Part shown: in pieces, positions 13,011 to 25,380 of the stretch
How the letters are laid out: each line of letters opens with the position of its first letter
Position numbering within the stretch: the first letter of the stretch is position 1
Assembly (NCBI GenBank): GCA_010909165.1
Contig: VJWM01000117.1
Span: 496,001 to 560,000 of the forward strand
Length of the DNA: 64,000 nt
Direction of reading: 5' to 3'
Source of the DNA: Anthoceros angustus
Taxonomy: Eukaryota; Streptophyta; Anthocerotopsida; Anthocerotales; Anthocerotaceae
Position numbers and translations under genes: made by a program
Notes under the pieces: model-generated
The model's input: the letters and a program-made list of their open reading frames with translations, nothing else
Databases searched by the model: none
Told to the model about the DNA's origin: nothing

Positions 13011-14745
13011 CTATGTTAGAGAAGATGGGATCAAGTATCGAAACGACTCACCTCCTACTACTCCATGGTGAACATGACTCTTCAAATTCAGTAGACAGAT
13101 GTGAAGAGCAAATTGCCGTGGGTAAAATTAACATGCTTAGGTTAGATGGACCAGTGAGTCGACAAGTGATTCAGATTCCTAGCATGAAGTAATGTGTGCA
13201 ACGGACATCAGTCAGCGGCTAAGCCCTGTGCTTTGCAGAACCACCTCAGAGTGCTCGAGAGCTCCTTCTGTCCCATCTGTCATTCTTGATCAAGGCTCAT
13301 GGGTCTGAACCCGGTTCTGTTGTAAGTTTTCTGAATAAAGATGGAGTCAGCGTGAGCAAACAACTTCAATATGCTCCCAGAACTTCATAATCAGCTCGAC
13401 GATGGATCTATAACCCAAATACTATCGTTGTGACCACAAATAAGTGACAAGGACTCGGACATTATAGAAGCGTAACTCTGAATCCTTGAACATTTGAAGG
13501 CAGAAGAATACGTACAAAGCGGAGGAGCCTTGTCGTCTCGCGCGTGCTGGTGGTCCCCATATATGTTTTTCAAATGAGTTTCTATGAGGGCCGACTTTGC
13601 ATATGTTTCCTGTATGCTTTGCCACAAAAGGTACCCCTACTTCAGTGCCAGCTGGAATAACATAAGTCCTGCACTGAGGGGAGCTGAGCCGAGAAATTCC
13701 GCTCAGCTCCATTGCTAGGGACGAAAGAGCCAGCCACCAAAAACCGATTCAAATGCCAAGCCAAGGCCTACCTACCTCACCAGGTGCGAAGGAAACATAA
13801 TTTTAGACATGCACGCACGACAAATCCCTCTCTGACCGAATCAGAACAAGAACCAGTGTCTACACTGGAATGGCTTCACAGACCTGTGTTATCAACACAC
13901 TGTGTTAGAAGATGGGATCAAGTATCGAAACGACTCACCTCCTACTACTCCATGGTGAACATGACTCTTCAAATTCAGTAGACAGATGTGAAGAGCAAAT
14001 TGCCGTGGGTAAAATTAACATGCTTAGGTTAGATGGACCAGTGAGTCGACACGTGATTCAGATTCCTAGCATGAAGTAATGTGTGCAACGGACATCAGTC
14101 AGCGGCTAAGCCCTGTGCTGCAGAACCACCTCAGAGTGCTCGAGAGCTCCTTCTGTCCCATCTGTCATTCTTGATCAAGGCTCATGGGTCTGAACCCGGT
14201 TCTGTTGTAAGTTTTCTGAATAAAGATGGAGTCAGCGTGAGCAAACAACTTCAATATGCTCCCAGAACTTCATAATCAGCTCGACGATGGATCTATAACC
14301 CAAATACTATCGTTGTGACCACAAATAAGTGACAAGGACTCGGACATTATAGAAGCGTAACTCTGAATCCTTGAACATTTGAAGGCAGAAGAATACGTAC
14401 AAAGCGGAGGAGCCTTGTCGTCTCGCGCGTGCTGGTGGTCCCCATATATGTTTTTCAAATGAGTTTCTATGAGGGCCGACTTTGCATATGTTTCCTGTAT
14501 TGCCACAAAAGGTACCCCTACTTCAGTGCCAGCTGGAATAACATAAGTCCTGCACTGAGGGGAGCTGAGCCGAGAAATTCCGCTCAGCTCCATTGCTAGG
14601 GACGAAAGAGCCAGCCACCAAAAACCGATTCAAATGCCAAGCCAAGGCCTACCTACCTCACCAGGTGCGAAGGAAACATAATTTTAGACATGCACGCACG
14701 ACAAATCCCTCTCTGACCGAATCAGAACAAGAACCAGTGTCTACA
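12976..14745. repeat. Tandem duplication of carboxypeptidase 5' end (about 889-bp unit, 2 copies)
   Basis: Unit 1 is 12976-13864 and unit 2 is 13865-14745. The unit begins in the carboxypeptidase coding sequence (QVCEAIPV on the minus strand) and runs upstream. The copies are nearly identical and differ by small indels, for example a 4-base loss at about 14500. Each carries a minus-strand ORF beginning MELSGISRLSSPQ at 13712 or 14593. I do not recognise this ORF; it may be a leader or an upstream exon. Confidence 0.85.
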
Positions 14746-15453
14746 CCGGAATCGCTCGCGACCACTGACCATCAGTACACCACAGTCCCTGAGCTACACC
14801 CCGCAACTCTCACCACAAAAGATCCTGAGGAATCACTTGGAACAGACAGGCCACAAAGACAATCAGAACTGCACTCGTTTAACTCCTGAATGACTTGTGA
14901 GGTGCGGATGCGGCATCAGAGCGGAAGCCACAGGGTGGAGCACAGACATTCAAAGACTGAGAACACATGGAAACCAAAAACCTAGCCCGGAAGCGTAATG
15001 TCTATCCGAGCATTCCACCACACCGCTCCTGCAGCCGTAACTGTCCGTAACCAAGTTCTTGGCAAAAAGCAGGCCGGCAGAGCAGGCCACATCCAATTTC
15101 CTGCGCTTCCGACAACTCCTGAGCTTGTCCAAGATGCTTGCAGCAGCAACAGCTGAGAATCGTGAGCTACACGCTCCCTCCTCTGTCGGAAAAGCAAGGA
15201 ACAATCACATAACACGATAGAGCTGCTTGCGCGTTCCAGCAGTGGCAGGCCAGAGCCGCGTAGGTGAAGAGTGGCCAGCGCTCGTCACACCGAGCCGCGG
15301 GCTTCCGTGCTCACATTGTTCCTGCGGCCATTGTGGCGCTGTCTGCCACAAAGGGAAGGAGACAACCGACGCGACGGTCTCGTGTCCAGCTGACACACGA
15401 CTCGTCGAATAGTTCCAATTAGCATAATTCCGTTTTTCTTCCTTTCTTTGAAT
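14746..15453. other. No gene recognised
   Basis: No supported coding region. Part of 15100-15200 resembles 20690-20760, so this belongs to the same duplicated PPR neighbourhood as the remnants at 15480-16440 and 20690-21060. Confidence 0.4.
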
Positions 15454-15479
15454 TCAGCCCCCGGAAGCGCGAAGCATAG

Positions 15480-16440
15480 ATTTGAGGGGAGGGCCTGAAA
15501 AGACAAGAAGACACTTCAGCTCGTTCAACGGAGCAAGACAAGCCTCGTGGCCATCGCCACAAGAGCAGCATCCTTCCACGATTGTCCGATTGAGGGTGGT
15601 GGTCCCAGGTCGTGAATTCACGACAAAGCGATAAACATGCTCATAAGCATGGTGTGCATCTCGCACTATCATCTCACGTTTCTCAACCCGAGACATCGTG
15701 GTTCCATCACACATTCGAAGATTCGTTCAGTGACGAGCCAAGGTGTGCTATCTGCAGTGTCTGGTAGCCCAAATGGCAAAGCAAGTTTTTCAAGGTCTGT
15801 ATGGGGACCATGGCCTCCGTCCTTTTGGAACTGCAAATTTGCACTCTTCAGTCCGGAGACCAAATCACCTTTCAGGCTGCTTCCTGGATTCAAGTGAAGT
15901 TGCTTCCTGCTGCAATTCACCAACGCTCGCACACGCTTTCAGGAGGCACGAGTAAGTGAAATTTGTGGCGGCAGTGGCGTCTTGCATGCTGGCATAAAGA
16001 ACAAGAGCTTCCTAACCAAGATTGATGCCGTGTACCCAGAGATCATTGCATTCCATATCACCACATCTCTCGTGGGCAAGCTTTCAAACTCGCGGCGAGC
16101 ATCAAATAGGCTTCCACATTTTGAATACACACCTACCAGACAGTTGGAGACCAACACATTCGGCTTCCACATGCCAGCTTGTGAAACACCTGCATCGCCT
16201 CCTGCAACCTCCCATGAGAGGAATGAAGTGGTTGGCCAGAAATGTGTTGGACTCATGTCCACATTTAGGAAACAGTGCATGGACGTGCCTGCCGAGCACC
16301 AAATCCTTCCTTGCGGTGCACCTGTTAAGCACATTGTAGAAGAGACATGGTGGAACAAACAAAACCCGTTGCACCAGCAGGTCCAATGCATCAACTGCCT
16401 CCCTCAGATGCCCCTGCTCACAGAGCTTGGTCCAGCCTGA
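15480..16440 (-). pseudogene. PPR-DYW RNA-editing factor remnant
   Basis: PPR-DYW proteins edit organellar RNA. The minus strand shows degraded repeats around 16100-16330 (GVYSKCGSLFDARREFE, then DVVIWNAMISGYT). DYW-domain pieces follow in shifting frames: EKLALPFGLPDT...STPWLVT (about 15740-15810), SRVEKREMIVRDA (about 15650-15690) and CCSCGDGH near 15560. The HxE and Cys motifs are damaged and frames change several times. A second, shorter relative lies at 20690-21060. Confidence 0.75.
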
Positions 16441-17590
16441 GCTCTAGAGGAGCCTCACAACAAGCCACCCTGCAAGATTTGAGGCCATGGTCATCAAAAG
16501 CAAAGAAAGGAAACCTCATACGCCATGCTGCCAGACACCTTCATCATCAGCACCACATGCAGAAAGCGGATGGGAAAGGGCCACCTTTCAGAATCCTGAC
16601 ATCCCAGGACAAATCATCCTCAGAACTGCAGCCAAAAATGAAGCATCGTGGAGTATTCTGTCCAACAACACACAGCAAACCCAGTAGTACTCCATGATTG
16701 CAACAACTAAGCAGAGTCAATCAAAGCTCAGAAAACCTTGCATTATTGATGCACTATAACTACGTGACTCATTTGCAATGTTTTCTGAGCTTGGAATTGA
16801 CTCTGCTGAGTTGACCGTCAAGCCTGCCCAGCTCATGGAATGAGTTGCCGTCTGTGGATGCCTTCCATACCTGCAGAGTCCCTTCTGGGCCAGGATATCA
16901 GTCTCCACCCAAGCCTAATACGCCACAGCACTAGAAACACCACCCAAACCAGAAGAGTGGAAAGGCGAAGCTGTGATGTATTCACTCACCCTCGCACACT
17001 TATCAGAGCCTCCCGCTCCGGTGACAAAAAATAAGTCATCCACTGCCATTGAATGCACACAGCACACAATCTGGCTCAAGACCGGTGCACCGGGAGGGGG
17101 TGTGCTAATCATCTTCACACACCTGAAGTGAGGTTGCATGTCAAGCGTTACACAGGTAAAAGCAGAAATAACTTGGAATGGCCAGGGCAGTTAGCATTGA
17201 CACCTTGTGCTTGACCTACCGGCAAGTTGTCAGGACGAGGCAGATACTGCCGTGAAGCCGTTGCTACTACATGGAACCTGCCACATCTAGCTTCACTCCA
17301 CCACAACCATGAAGAGGACATGCAAAAAGGCAAGTCAATCGGAGAAGCAGTGACAACAGCAGATGGTTCTTCCGCTGCGGGCTGCAATGAATCTGTTTAG
17401 CAGCACAACAACAAACAGGCCTAGGAGTATCCATCAGGCACACGCCACTGTAAAATGCAAAGCACGTCACACTTGAGCAACCACGTGAAGCAGACATAGG
17501 CCCAGGAAACATTCAGTAACTTCCACAATCCATGACCAGCTATCTCCTTCTAACCGTGAAACTCCCAAGCGTGAAAACAAAGAAGCTACC
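16440..17590. other. No gene recognised
   Basis: Several short open frames exist on both strands. None can be tied to a family with confidence. A minus-strand stretch (about 16915-17139) faintly resembles a WD-repeat blade (SDKCARV) but has no partner repeats. Confidence 0.3.
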
Positions 17591-17599
17591 CCACCGCCG

Positions 17600-18340
17600 G
17601 ACACAGCAGACGGCCCTCCGTCGGATAGTCCGACGGAGCTCCGCCGGATCGTCGGACAACTGGACGGAGCTCCGCCGGACCGTCGGACAACTGGACGGAG
17701 CTCCGCCGGACCGTCGGACAACTGGACGGGGCTCCGCCGGACCATCGGACACCGGACGGACCGCCAGGCGGAGGAAGAAAGGACCACCGTGGCCGGCGGG
17801 CGGAAGGAGGTGGGGCCCACCGTGGCCGCCCGGCGGAAGGAGAAAGGTGGTCGACCATCGGCGGCCACGGTCCGGCGGACCACCGGGGACCCGGGGTCCG
17901 GCGGGTACCCGCCTGAACGGACCAGCGGGTCCCCGGCCGACCACCGGGCGGACCAGCGGGTCCCCGGACCACCGGCGTGGGTCCCCGGCGGACCACCGGG
18001 CGGACCAGGTCCCCGACGGACCCGGGTACCCGCCGGACCGCGACCCGGGGTCCGTCGGGGACCCCGGTGGTCCGCCACGGGGTCCGTCCGGGGACCCGCT
18101 GGTCCGCCCGGTGGTCCGCCGGGGACCCGCTGGTCCGCCCGGTGGTCCGCCGGGGACCCGCTGGTCCGCCCGGTGGTCCGCTGGGACCCGCTGGTCCGCC
18201 GGGAACCCGACGGACCGCCGGACCGCACCCGGGGGTCCGTCGGGGACCCGGGGGTCCGTCGGGGACCCGGTGGTCCGGCGGGGACCACGGTGGGCCGACG
18301 GACCACCGTGGTGTCCTCCTTCTTCCGCCGTGGTCTACGG
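17600..18340. repeat. GC-rich minisatellite, 31-bp period
   Basis: Two sub-arrays share a 31-bp period. Units start at 17636, 17667, 17698 and 17729 (GGAGCTCCGCCGGACCGTCG-type). A second set starts at 18092, 18123 and 18154 (GGACCCGCTGGTCCGCCCGG-type). Between and after them are degenerate GGTCCGCCGG/GGGGACCC units. Long open frames on both strands here (up to about 279 codons) come from the absence of AT-rich stop codons and are not genes. The right edge falls sharply into AT-rich DNA (about 18400-18480). Confidence 0.9.
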
Positions 18341-18572
18341 ACCTAAAATATCATAACTAGAAAGATTGAATGACCTACATATTTCTGAACTAGTCTATCA
18401 TGCAGCGCTGTCGAATTTATGTATAATTGTATATTATTATAATTTAAAAATATAATAATATATAAAATAAAAAATAAAATTTGTGCCATCATGATGACTT
18501 TCATCTAATCAAAACTCAGATAATCCTATCCTATCTTATTCTAATGTCAAGACCAGAGTCTAGGTCTTGGCC

Positions 18573-19833
18573 TCATTTCTCATCCTTGGCTTCACGATCC
18601 TCCCAACTTGTGGCACCCAAATGCACCTGTGTTATACTTTTCAAGCCTAGCTTGATCCACCACCTCGAGCCAATTTGTTTCCTTTGATATGGAACGCAGA
18701 ATTTTTCTCTCCCAACTTGAACGCTTAAATATGGTGGCACAACCCTTTTCCTCATCTCAGAATCTTCTAGGAACTCCACAGGCTTGGGCCGACGCTTAGT
18801 TGCCACTATAGATGCAAAGGGCATCCGCACCTTTTCTTGCTCACTCACATTCTTCACAGGAGGTAGATGTATCCCCTCACAACTTACAATATCCTCATGT
18901 GGTTGTGCTTCAATCTCCTTTCCCTTCTTCTGTGGCAGGTCAGGCACCTTGGCCACAATGTGCGCTTCATCACACTCCTCCAACCCTCCGGAAGGTGGAT
19001 TCGCTGCTCCCTTAGGAACACGCAACTTCTCATACTCAAGAGGTGTCTTTCCTGTGTCACTCGCACCATTGGGTACATGACTCATCTGGCGATTGGCACC
19101 CAGGTTCATGTTCTTAGCTTCAGCATCACGCGAAGAGTGACCCTCCACAATCATAGCAAAGCATTCCCTCATTTCTTGAATATGCTTCCCCTGTAAATCT
19201 TTTAGTGTGTCCTTCATCAACACAATTTGAGGGATTAGCTTCTTGGAGAACGTCTTCCACTCAGGCCCCATTGGGTTTTGAGCTTTTGCTTCATCCCTCT
19301 CCACCCGAAATATCAAGGATTGTGTTGCTTCTTCATGCAATCTGGAACTCAATTCTTCATTCTGCTTCATTTGGAGAGATAACTTGGTCTTCAAATTCAT
19401 CATACAACATTGAAGTTTCTTCACTTGTTCTCTCAGCTCCTTCATTTCCTGCAAACGACCTTGCTCCGCTTCTGCATTTCGCGCAGCCAAGGCACATGTC
19501 CAGGAGTGAGACTTTTTCTTCAGCCTGTCCAACTCCAACTCATCTTGCTCCAGGGTTCGTAGAAGCCTGGGAATAGTCGCAGGATACCGTGTAAGGATCG
19601 CTCCAATGATCCATCAATGTACCTCTCATGACCTCATCCTTCGAGGCACATTGTCGCTCTTCTAGTTTAGGGGACACCATTGTAGGGGCCTCGGAACCCA
19701 CTTTCGTGTAGCAGTCTTCTCCCTCTCCTTCTCTTTGCTCATGTTCCTCATAGTAATATGAGGCATCCTCGTCGGTCTCCTCTTCCATCATTCTTACTTC
19801 AAAAAGTGCATCCTCCTCTTCCTCCGGCTTCAA
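18573..19833 (-). CDS. Unidentified coiled-coil protein, possibly retroelement gag-like
   Basis: The minus strand has an acidic N-terminal frame from 19833 (MKPEEEEDALFEVRMMEEE) to about 19600. After a one-base frame change come about 320 codons ending at 18573. The second part starts with a heptad-rich segment (DRLKKKSHSW to NEELSSRL) that reads as a coiled coil. A charged linker and a C-terminal part with VPPYLSVQVGREKFCVPY follow. I see no CCHC knuckle, protease or reverse transcriptase nearby. The length and absence of stops argue that it is or recently was coding. The family is unknown to me; a gag-like origin is speculation. Confidence 0.45.
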
Positions 19834-19859
19834 AACTTCATTTCGTAGTATAGATGTAC

Positions 19860-20680
19860 AAGGAAGGCCGACATATGAGACGCCTTCGGATAACTCTTTT
19901 CCAAATTATGCTCACTTACAGCCATATCCCACATTGTAGTCCCCAATCAATCATCTCTCCTTCACAATCTTCCTAAAACCGCCAAGGTGTAGAAAGATAA
20001 TTGTCCTTTTTGCGTGCAAGAAGCCTAGTATCCTCGCCATGGCTCGGTGACGGACACTTCGACTGCGATTTTCCAACCATTGCTCGCTCTCGCCGAGGCC
20101 GGATGCACGAACATCCCTTCGTGTACAACGGAATCCCGCTGCGTCGTCCCCCCGCTCGTGTAGGAGGCGCCTCCAACCTCATCGTCGAGATGGAGCGCCC
20201 TGACCATGAGCTCGCGGGTCGATGCAGACGCCACCCGTTCCATCTCCACCTCGCCTCAGCGTTTCACAGAGCTCTCTGACCAGCGTGGCGCTGCTGTGAC
20301 GCCACTCCTTGCCCAGAAACTCGCAGCCCCAATCGGCCAGAAACGGCCTTACCAAGGCTTGATCCGAGGGATGCCATGCTGAAAAATCCAGATCGCCTCC
20401 TCTCAATCCAGTTCCCCGCCGATTTCTGCCTCCAATGCGCAATGCCTCTGATTGCTCTCAAGTACTCAGACGCGCTCCCACCGCATCCAGCCTCTTTTCC
20501 ACATCCAAGATTAAATGGTCGTATACCTATGTATGTATATGTAGGCTGCTTTCGTTTCGGCATTTTTGGCACCCAGAACTCATCTCACATGTGAAGAAGA
20601 GTGGGTGAATGTGGCATGCTTAGGTTAGATGGAGAGAGCCTGACGTGATTCAAATTCTGGCATGAAGTAGATGATGTGTA
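19860..20680. other. No gene recognised
   Basis: Upstream flank of the coiled-coil ORF. Short open frames occur on both strands in a GC-rich patch (20030-20280), without recognisable motifs. Confidence 0.35.
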
Positions 20681-20689
20681 CATCTGAAA

Positions 20690-21060
20690 TCGATCGACTT
20701 GGACAACTCCTCGAGCTTGTCCAAGGTGCAAGATTTGCAAGAAGCAAGAGCGATGTGAGTCTGCTCACATTGTTCCATGGAACAAGAGCAGCCTAGTGGC
20801 CATCGCCACAGGAACAACATCCTTCTACAAGGGGATGAAAACGGTGTGCATCTCGCACTATGATCTCACGTTTCTCAACTCGAGACATGATATTGGTCCC
20901 ACAATGACAGTCATCATACAGCCCATGATTCTTTTTAATGTAAGGTGTGCCAGCCAAATGCGAAGCAAGCTTTCAAGATACCCATGTGGTGACTTGCTTG
21001 CCAAGCAAAGCGCTAAGTCTAGCAGGCTTCTTGCAGGCGCCCGTGAGGTTTGAGCTCCCA
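20690..21060 (-). pseudogene. PPR-DYW C-terminal remnant
   Basis: It is a diverged, shortened copy of 15100-15960. The segments around 20766-20830 and 20840-20890 align with the DYW-end region of the remnant at 15480-16440. No frame is intact. Confidence 0.5.
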
Positions 21061-23190
21061 ATGCCGCCCACGCACAGGCAGGAGTGATGCCATGGTCTTC
21101 CACCATCAGTCGGAAGCAGGTTGTAGGATTTTTTGTAGGTAGGTGTTTTGAGACTTCCCACCTTGAGGTGGGAGTGTGAACTTGAACATGTGGTTTTTGT
21201 GGCTGCAATTGTGCAAGCATGAGTGACTGCGCACAAGTGTTGGCTTTTCGGTTTGTTTTGTTGCTTCAAGATTGTCTTCCACGGCTCGTTCTAGGGATTC
21301 CAGATCCGAATGACACAACTACACTGTAATCACTATCAAGGCATATCATTGTGACCTGCAAAATTTCGCAGAGGCCAACAAACGTTGCACTTGAGAATCA
21401 CAGGCGCCACCTTTCCCGTCTGAGGCAGTGAATGGTGCATCACAAGACTGGGTTGCTTCATTTGCCGAGCCTGTATGACCATGTCATCGGCGAAATCCTT
21501 CTGAAGTTGCCTGAAAAGCAAGATCCTTCCACAATGTGAGTCCTGGCTGCTACACTGCACAAAAATCGAGAAACAAAGGTGCAACACGCTAAGGAAACAA
21601 CACGCAGCTACATGAATACCGGTGTCACTTGAAGATGTTATGTGTGTGAGCGTCCAATTTCCTTCATTTGCCGAGGTTGTATCAGCATCCCATTTGCGAA
21701 ATCCTTCTGAAGTCACATGCATTCAGTCAGTCAATCAGTCAAGGTACTTGCATTATCACTCAAGGCAGACATTTATCTGGCTGCGAACAAAAACGTGAAA
21801 CAAAGGTGCAAGACGCTACACGCACCATATCACCTAATATGCTCCACACAAAAGCGTTAGAGTTCGCCCTCACATGTCCGTCTCCTAAGACACGCAGGGT
21901 CACTCCGAGCGGCATGATGCGCATGAGGAAGCGGTGTTGGATGTCTGGCCCAACAGCCGTGATAGCAGCCGTGGATGCCAGATTCAAATTACTATCATCT
22001 TCTGATCTGAAGCTGTCCCATACATCCAACTGCAAGCATAACAAAAGCATGTTAGTACTCAACCACACCGAAACGTAGGGACTGCTCCCACATCCTGTCC
22101 TTCCTGCACATACAGTGAAAGCAACATGTCTAAGCGGAGGATTTGCAGTCAGTTTCTCGGCGAACGCGGGCCATACTTGCGAACAAAAGTTCCTATATGT
22201 ATGTGTTGCCCGCCTGTTTCCCATGTATGTGTTCTGATCCGATGGAAACCCTAAAACCCTTATCAAGAAAAGATATGTATGACACCATCGGAACACCAGG
22301 CCGATGAACGTGTGATAGAATGTTTTTTCCCCGCGTACGAACCCCGGAAGTCGTGTACGATAATGCGGTATTATACGTGAGTATCTAAAGGATTCCGTGG
22401 CATATTCTCGTAGCGCATAATCAAAAAAAAGAAAGTCACACACACCCCCAGTACTGATCCAGTATTCCATACATGGGAGGAAGGTGGGCATAATTTGTTT
22501 TCTTTCTACCTCAAAAGTGCAAAAAAAGCAAAAGAAAACTTTTCTTGTTTGGTACGCCATAGGCAAAGCACCCAGGACAGATGCATACTTCGTACAGGCC
22601 CAAATGCTATCGGGACAAGAAACTCTCTTTGAACCTTTCAAACCAAAAACTTCTAAAAGTTAAAAAGCCTCATGGGTCGGATTCCCGCATCACGGGGCAT
22701 GTGAGGTCACCCGTGCGAATTGCTCGTACATGTGAATTCAATACATAAATAAAAATCAAGATTAAAGAGAGTTAAAAAAATTTGAGGATGTCTGATCCGA
22801 TGCAAAAATAATCTGTGAATGATAAAAAATAAGATAAATATAAATTAAAAAATTTGGTAAAGATAGTTATGAAGTTCTATAATAAACTAGGTGATGAAAA
22901 AAGATTGAAAATAAAACGATTAGGGATAAAATCAAAAAGTATAGGGAGAAATTATTTTTTATAATTTTATGTCATAAACTTTAATATAAACTAAAATTCA
23001 AAAGACTTAGAAAGGATTGCAAGAGATATTGCAGTGTATTGCATGGTGCTACAAAGAACCAAAATAACTAGGTCTAGATATCAATGGTAAGGCATATCAA
23101 ACGTGACTACCCATAAAGGAAAGAGGAAAGATAAAAAGGTGCAAAAGGCCTGGCCGCAACTACTCTTAAAACACCTCCAAGCTCCACACA

Positions 23191-24255
23191 TTAGGACAAA
23201 TGGACACATATTTATAAGAACGTCATGATTAAACATCCTGAGCTTAGATCGATACTTAGATGGGGTGCCTTAAGGGAGTGCATGCACCCTAAACCCTAAA
23301 CCCTAAGCCATTGGTGCAATTAGCTTAGGCACACCATGGTACAAGTTGTTAAGTACCCACAGAAATCCGTCCTTAGTGGACTTCAATAAAATTCTTCTTG
23401 GCCGCTTCATATTGATCCCCATTCTGCACGCCTCCCGAGGCGATCAGTCCTAGTCTCCTCCGGAGTGGAGAAAGGTGCATCGTGAATTCTATTGTACCAC
23501 CAAATTGCCGGCTATGTCCTCATCGCTCAAGAAGACATCATGAGTCAATCGTAAGGTCGATACACATCACATCCCAGCGGATGCGATTTGAAGAAAGCTC
23601 ATGCAAGGCCTCCCAAGATGATGAGATGGAAGCCTGGGTCGCACGGAACGGAGTTCTGCAATGCAACGCAGCGGCAGTGTGAGAACCAGCTCAATGAAAA
23701 CAGCCATGGCGGTTGATATCGGTTTAATGCGGTCATTAAGGACCGCTCCGCATCCATAGAACATAGAAGAGCAAAAGACACCGCAAAGAATAAAGAACCT
23801 TGGGCATCATGAGAATGTGCTTAGGGTTTCGAGGTCTGGGCATTTGCCTGCGCACGGTTCGTCAGTCTAATGATCGGGCGAAAGCTGGTCTGTTTTGCTG
23901 CACCAGCTGAGCAGGATGCAACTAAGCTCTAGGACTGGCTTTTGAGATCCAGAGACGTTGATGCAAGATCTACTAGGATGGAATTCGGTGCTTGCCGGTT
24001 GCAAGCGGAGCAACCAACGCAATGCATTACTTTTTTGGGCACTGAAGAAGAAGAAAAAGAATTTTATTTAAGTCCACTAAGGACGGATTTCCGTCATGGG
24101 ACTTGGTACTTAACAACTTGTACCATGGTGTGCCTAATCTACTTGCACCAAGGGCATCCACTCCCTTTAGGCACCCCATCTAAGTACCGATCCAAGCTCA
24201 GGATGCTTAATCACGGCGTTCTTATTGTGTCCATTTGGCCTAGGCCATTTGGACA
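23191..24255. mobile_element. Non-autonomous element with about 210-bp terminal inverted repeats
   Basis: 23191-23400 and 24045-24255 are inverted copies. Shared blocks include AAATGGACACA...TAAGAACG, GATTAA(G/A)CATCCTGAGCTT, GGCACACCATGGTACAAGTT and AAATCCGTCCTTAGTGGACT. The 640-bp interior carries no recognisable transposase. Single arms of the same family occur at 1895-2100 and 8890-9035. I could not identify a clear target-site duplication, so the superfamily is open. Confidence 0.65.
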
Positions 24256-24429
24256 CTGGCTATGTGCTCGGATCAATTGGGCAGAGAAGGACATTGCTGA
24301 AATAGTATGTCATTTCCAAAGTTGAACTTTCTGGTTGCATTAGAGATGATTAACTGGAGGAGAGACGGAGAAGGAGAAGGAGAAGAAGAAGGAAGCTGAA
24401 TTTGGTGAAGGTTCACCATCGCTGCGTAA

Positions 24430-25380
24430 ATTGAATTGCGCACCAGGAGGAGGCGCCCACGACGTTCTCTGATGATTCTGATCTGGATGCATTGCTGGAT
24501 GCTGAAAGCAGCGACGAGGATGACAGTGATGAACATGGAGGTACAGGCCTCCACAGGCGGATCGATGATATCCTCAAGGATTTGCCACGCGGCACGGGCC
24601 GGAGAACGTGGATGTGGACCAATTCGAGGAGATTGAGGTGGGCCCTGCTGTTGCCAGCCCAGCCTTGCCTGCAGGAGGGCCGGTTTTGGAGGAGGATTTG
24701 CGACACGCCGACACTTCAGAGCCGTGCAGTTTGGACTCCCAGGATGAGGGTGACGATGTGGAGGTGGAGGACCAGGATGTGCTGCCACCAGAAACTGCAC
24801 CATCTGCTGGTGCCTTGGATGACGAGAAATTGCTGGCCGACTTGGCTGCCCAGCTGCTGGAGTGGGCGCCGATTCCCTGTGCGTGGGTGCTCTGTCTGAC
24901 GTTCAGAGCTCTGCGTCTGGCATCTCCCAATCCAGCTCAGAGGCCCTAGGCAGGGAAGATGGTGGGATGCCGGAGGATATGCTTCAGAGTACGAGCACCA
25001 ACTTGTTTGAGGGAGACAGAAAGCGGGAGCGAGCTTTGTCGGGGTGGGAGGTAAGGAATACTTTCTCAAGTCAGGGGCCTCCAACGTCACTTGGAGGCCG
25101 GAGCTGCGTTTGCAGCAGCTGCAGCTGCAGCTGCAGCTTCCTCTCGGTTATTTAGGAGTAGAATGATTGCTGACTTGGAGAAGTCTAGCAGCTCACATCT
25201 CTCTTCAGCTCATACGCTTGGTGATCCCTCCAGATCAGTCGACAACCACGAGCTTGTTGAGGGCGACTCATTAGTCCAGTCCCTAAGAGATCCAGACCGG
25301 ACTGACAGCTCGGGAGTAGCTCAATCTTTGTCTTCGCATACACCTTTGGCTTGTCGCCCTTATGTTTTATCATAAATGCT
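24430..25380 (+). pseudogene. Fragment resembling N-terminus of VPS8 (CORVET subunit)
   Basis: The plus strand has an acidic segment (DDSDLDALLDAESSDEDD) followed by HRRIDDILKDLP. An acidic exon-like frame from about 24608 contains DDEKLLADLAAQLLEW. A third frame from about 24885 leads into EAGAAFAAAAAAAAASS (about 25094-25144). Acidic Asp-rich start, 'R-I-D-(D/E)-I-L' and the 'GAA-A-alanine run' appear in this order in plant VPS8 as I remember it. Frames change between the parts, which would fit exons. The WD40 and RING parts are absent, so it is a 5' gene fragment at best. It lies in material unique to copy B. A search against plant VPS8 would decide. Confidence 0.35.

Noticed and set aside
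16915-17139. Possible WD-repeat blade on the minus strand
   Set aside because: Only one faint SDKCARV-like motif, no neighbouring blades or splice-consistent partners.
17467-18360. Long open frames (up to about 279 codons) on both strands rich in Gly, Pro and Arg
   Set aside because: They are by-products of the stop-poor GC-rich 31-bp minisatellite; all frames read as low-complexity repeats.
21760-22641. 293-codon minus-strand open frame in duplication copy B
   Set aside because: No recognised motif, and the equivalent in copy A is broken by many indels. It may be an ancestral coding piece, but there is not enough to call it a gene.
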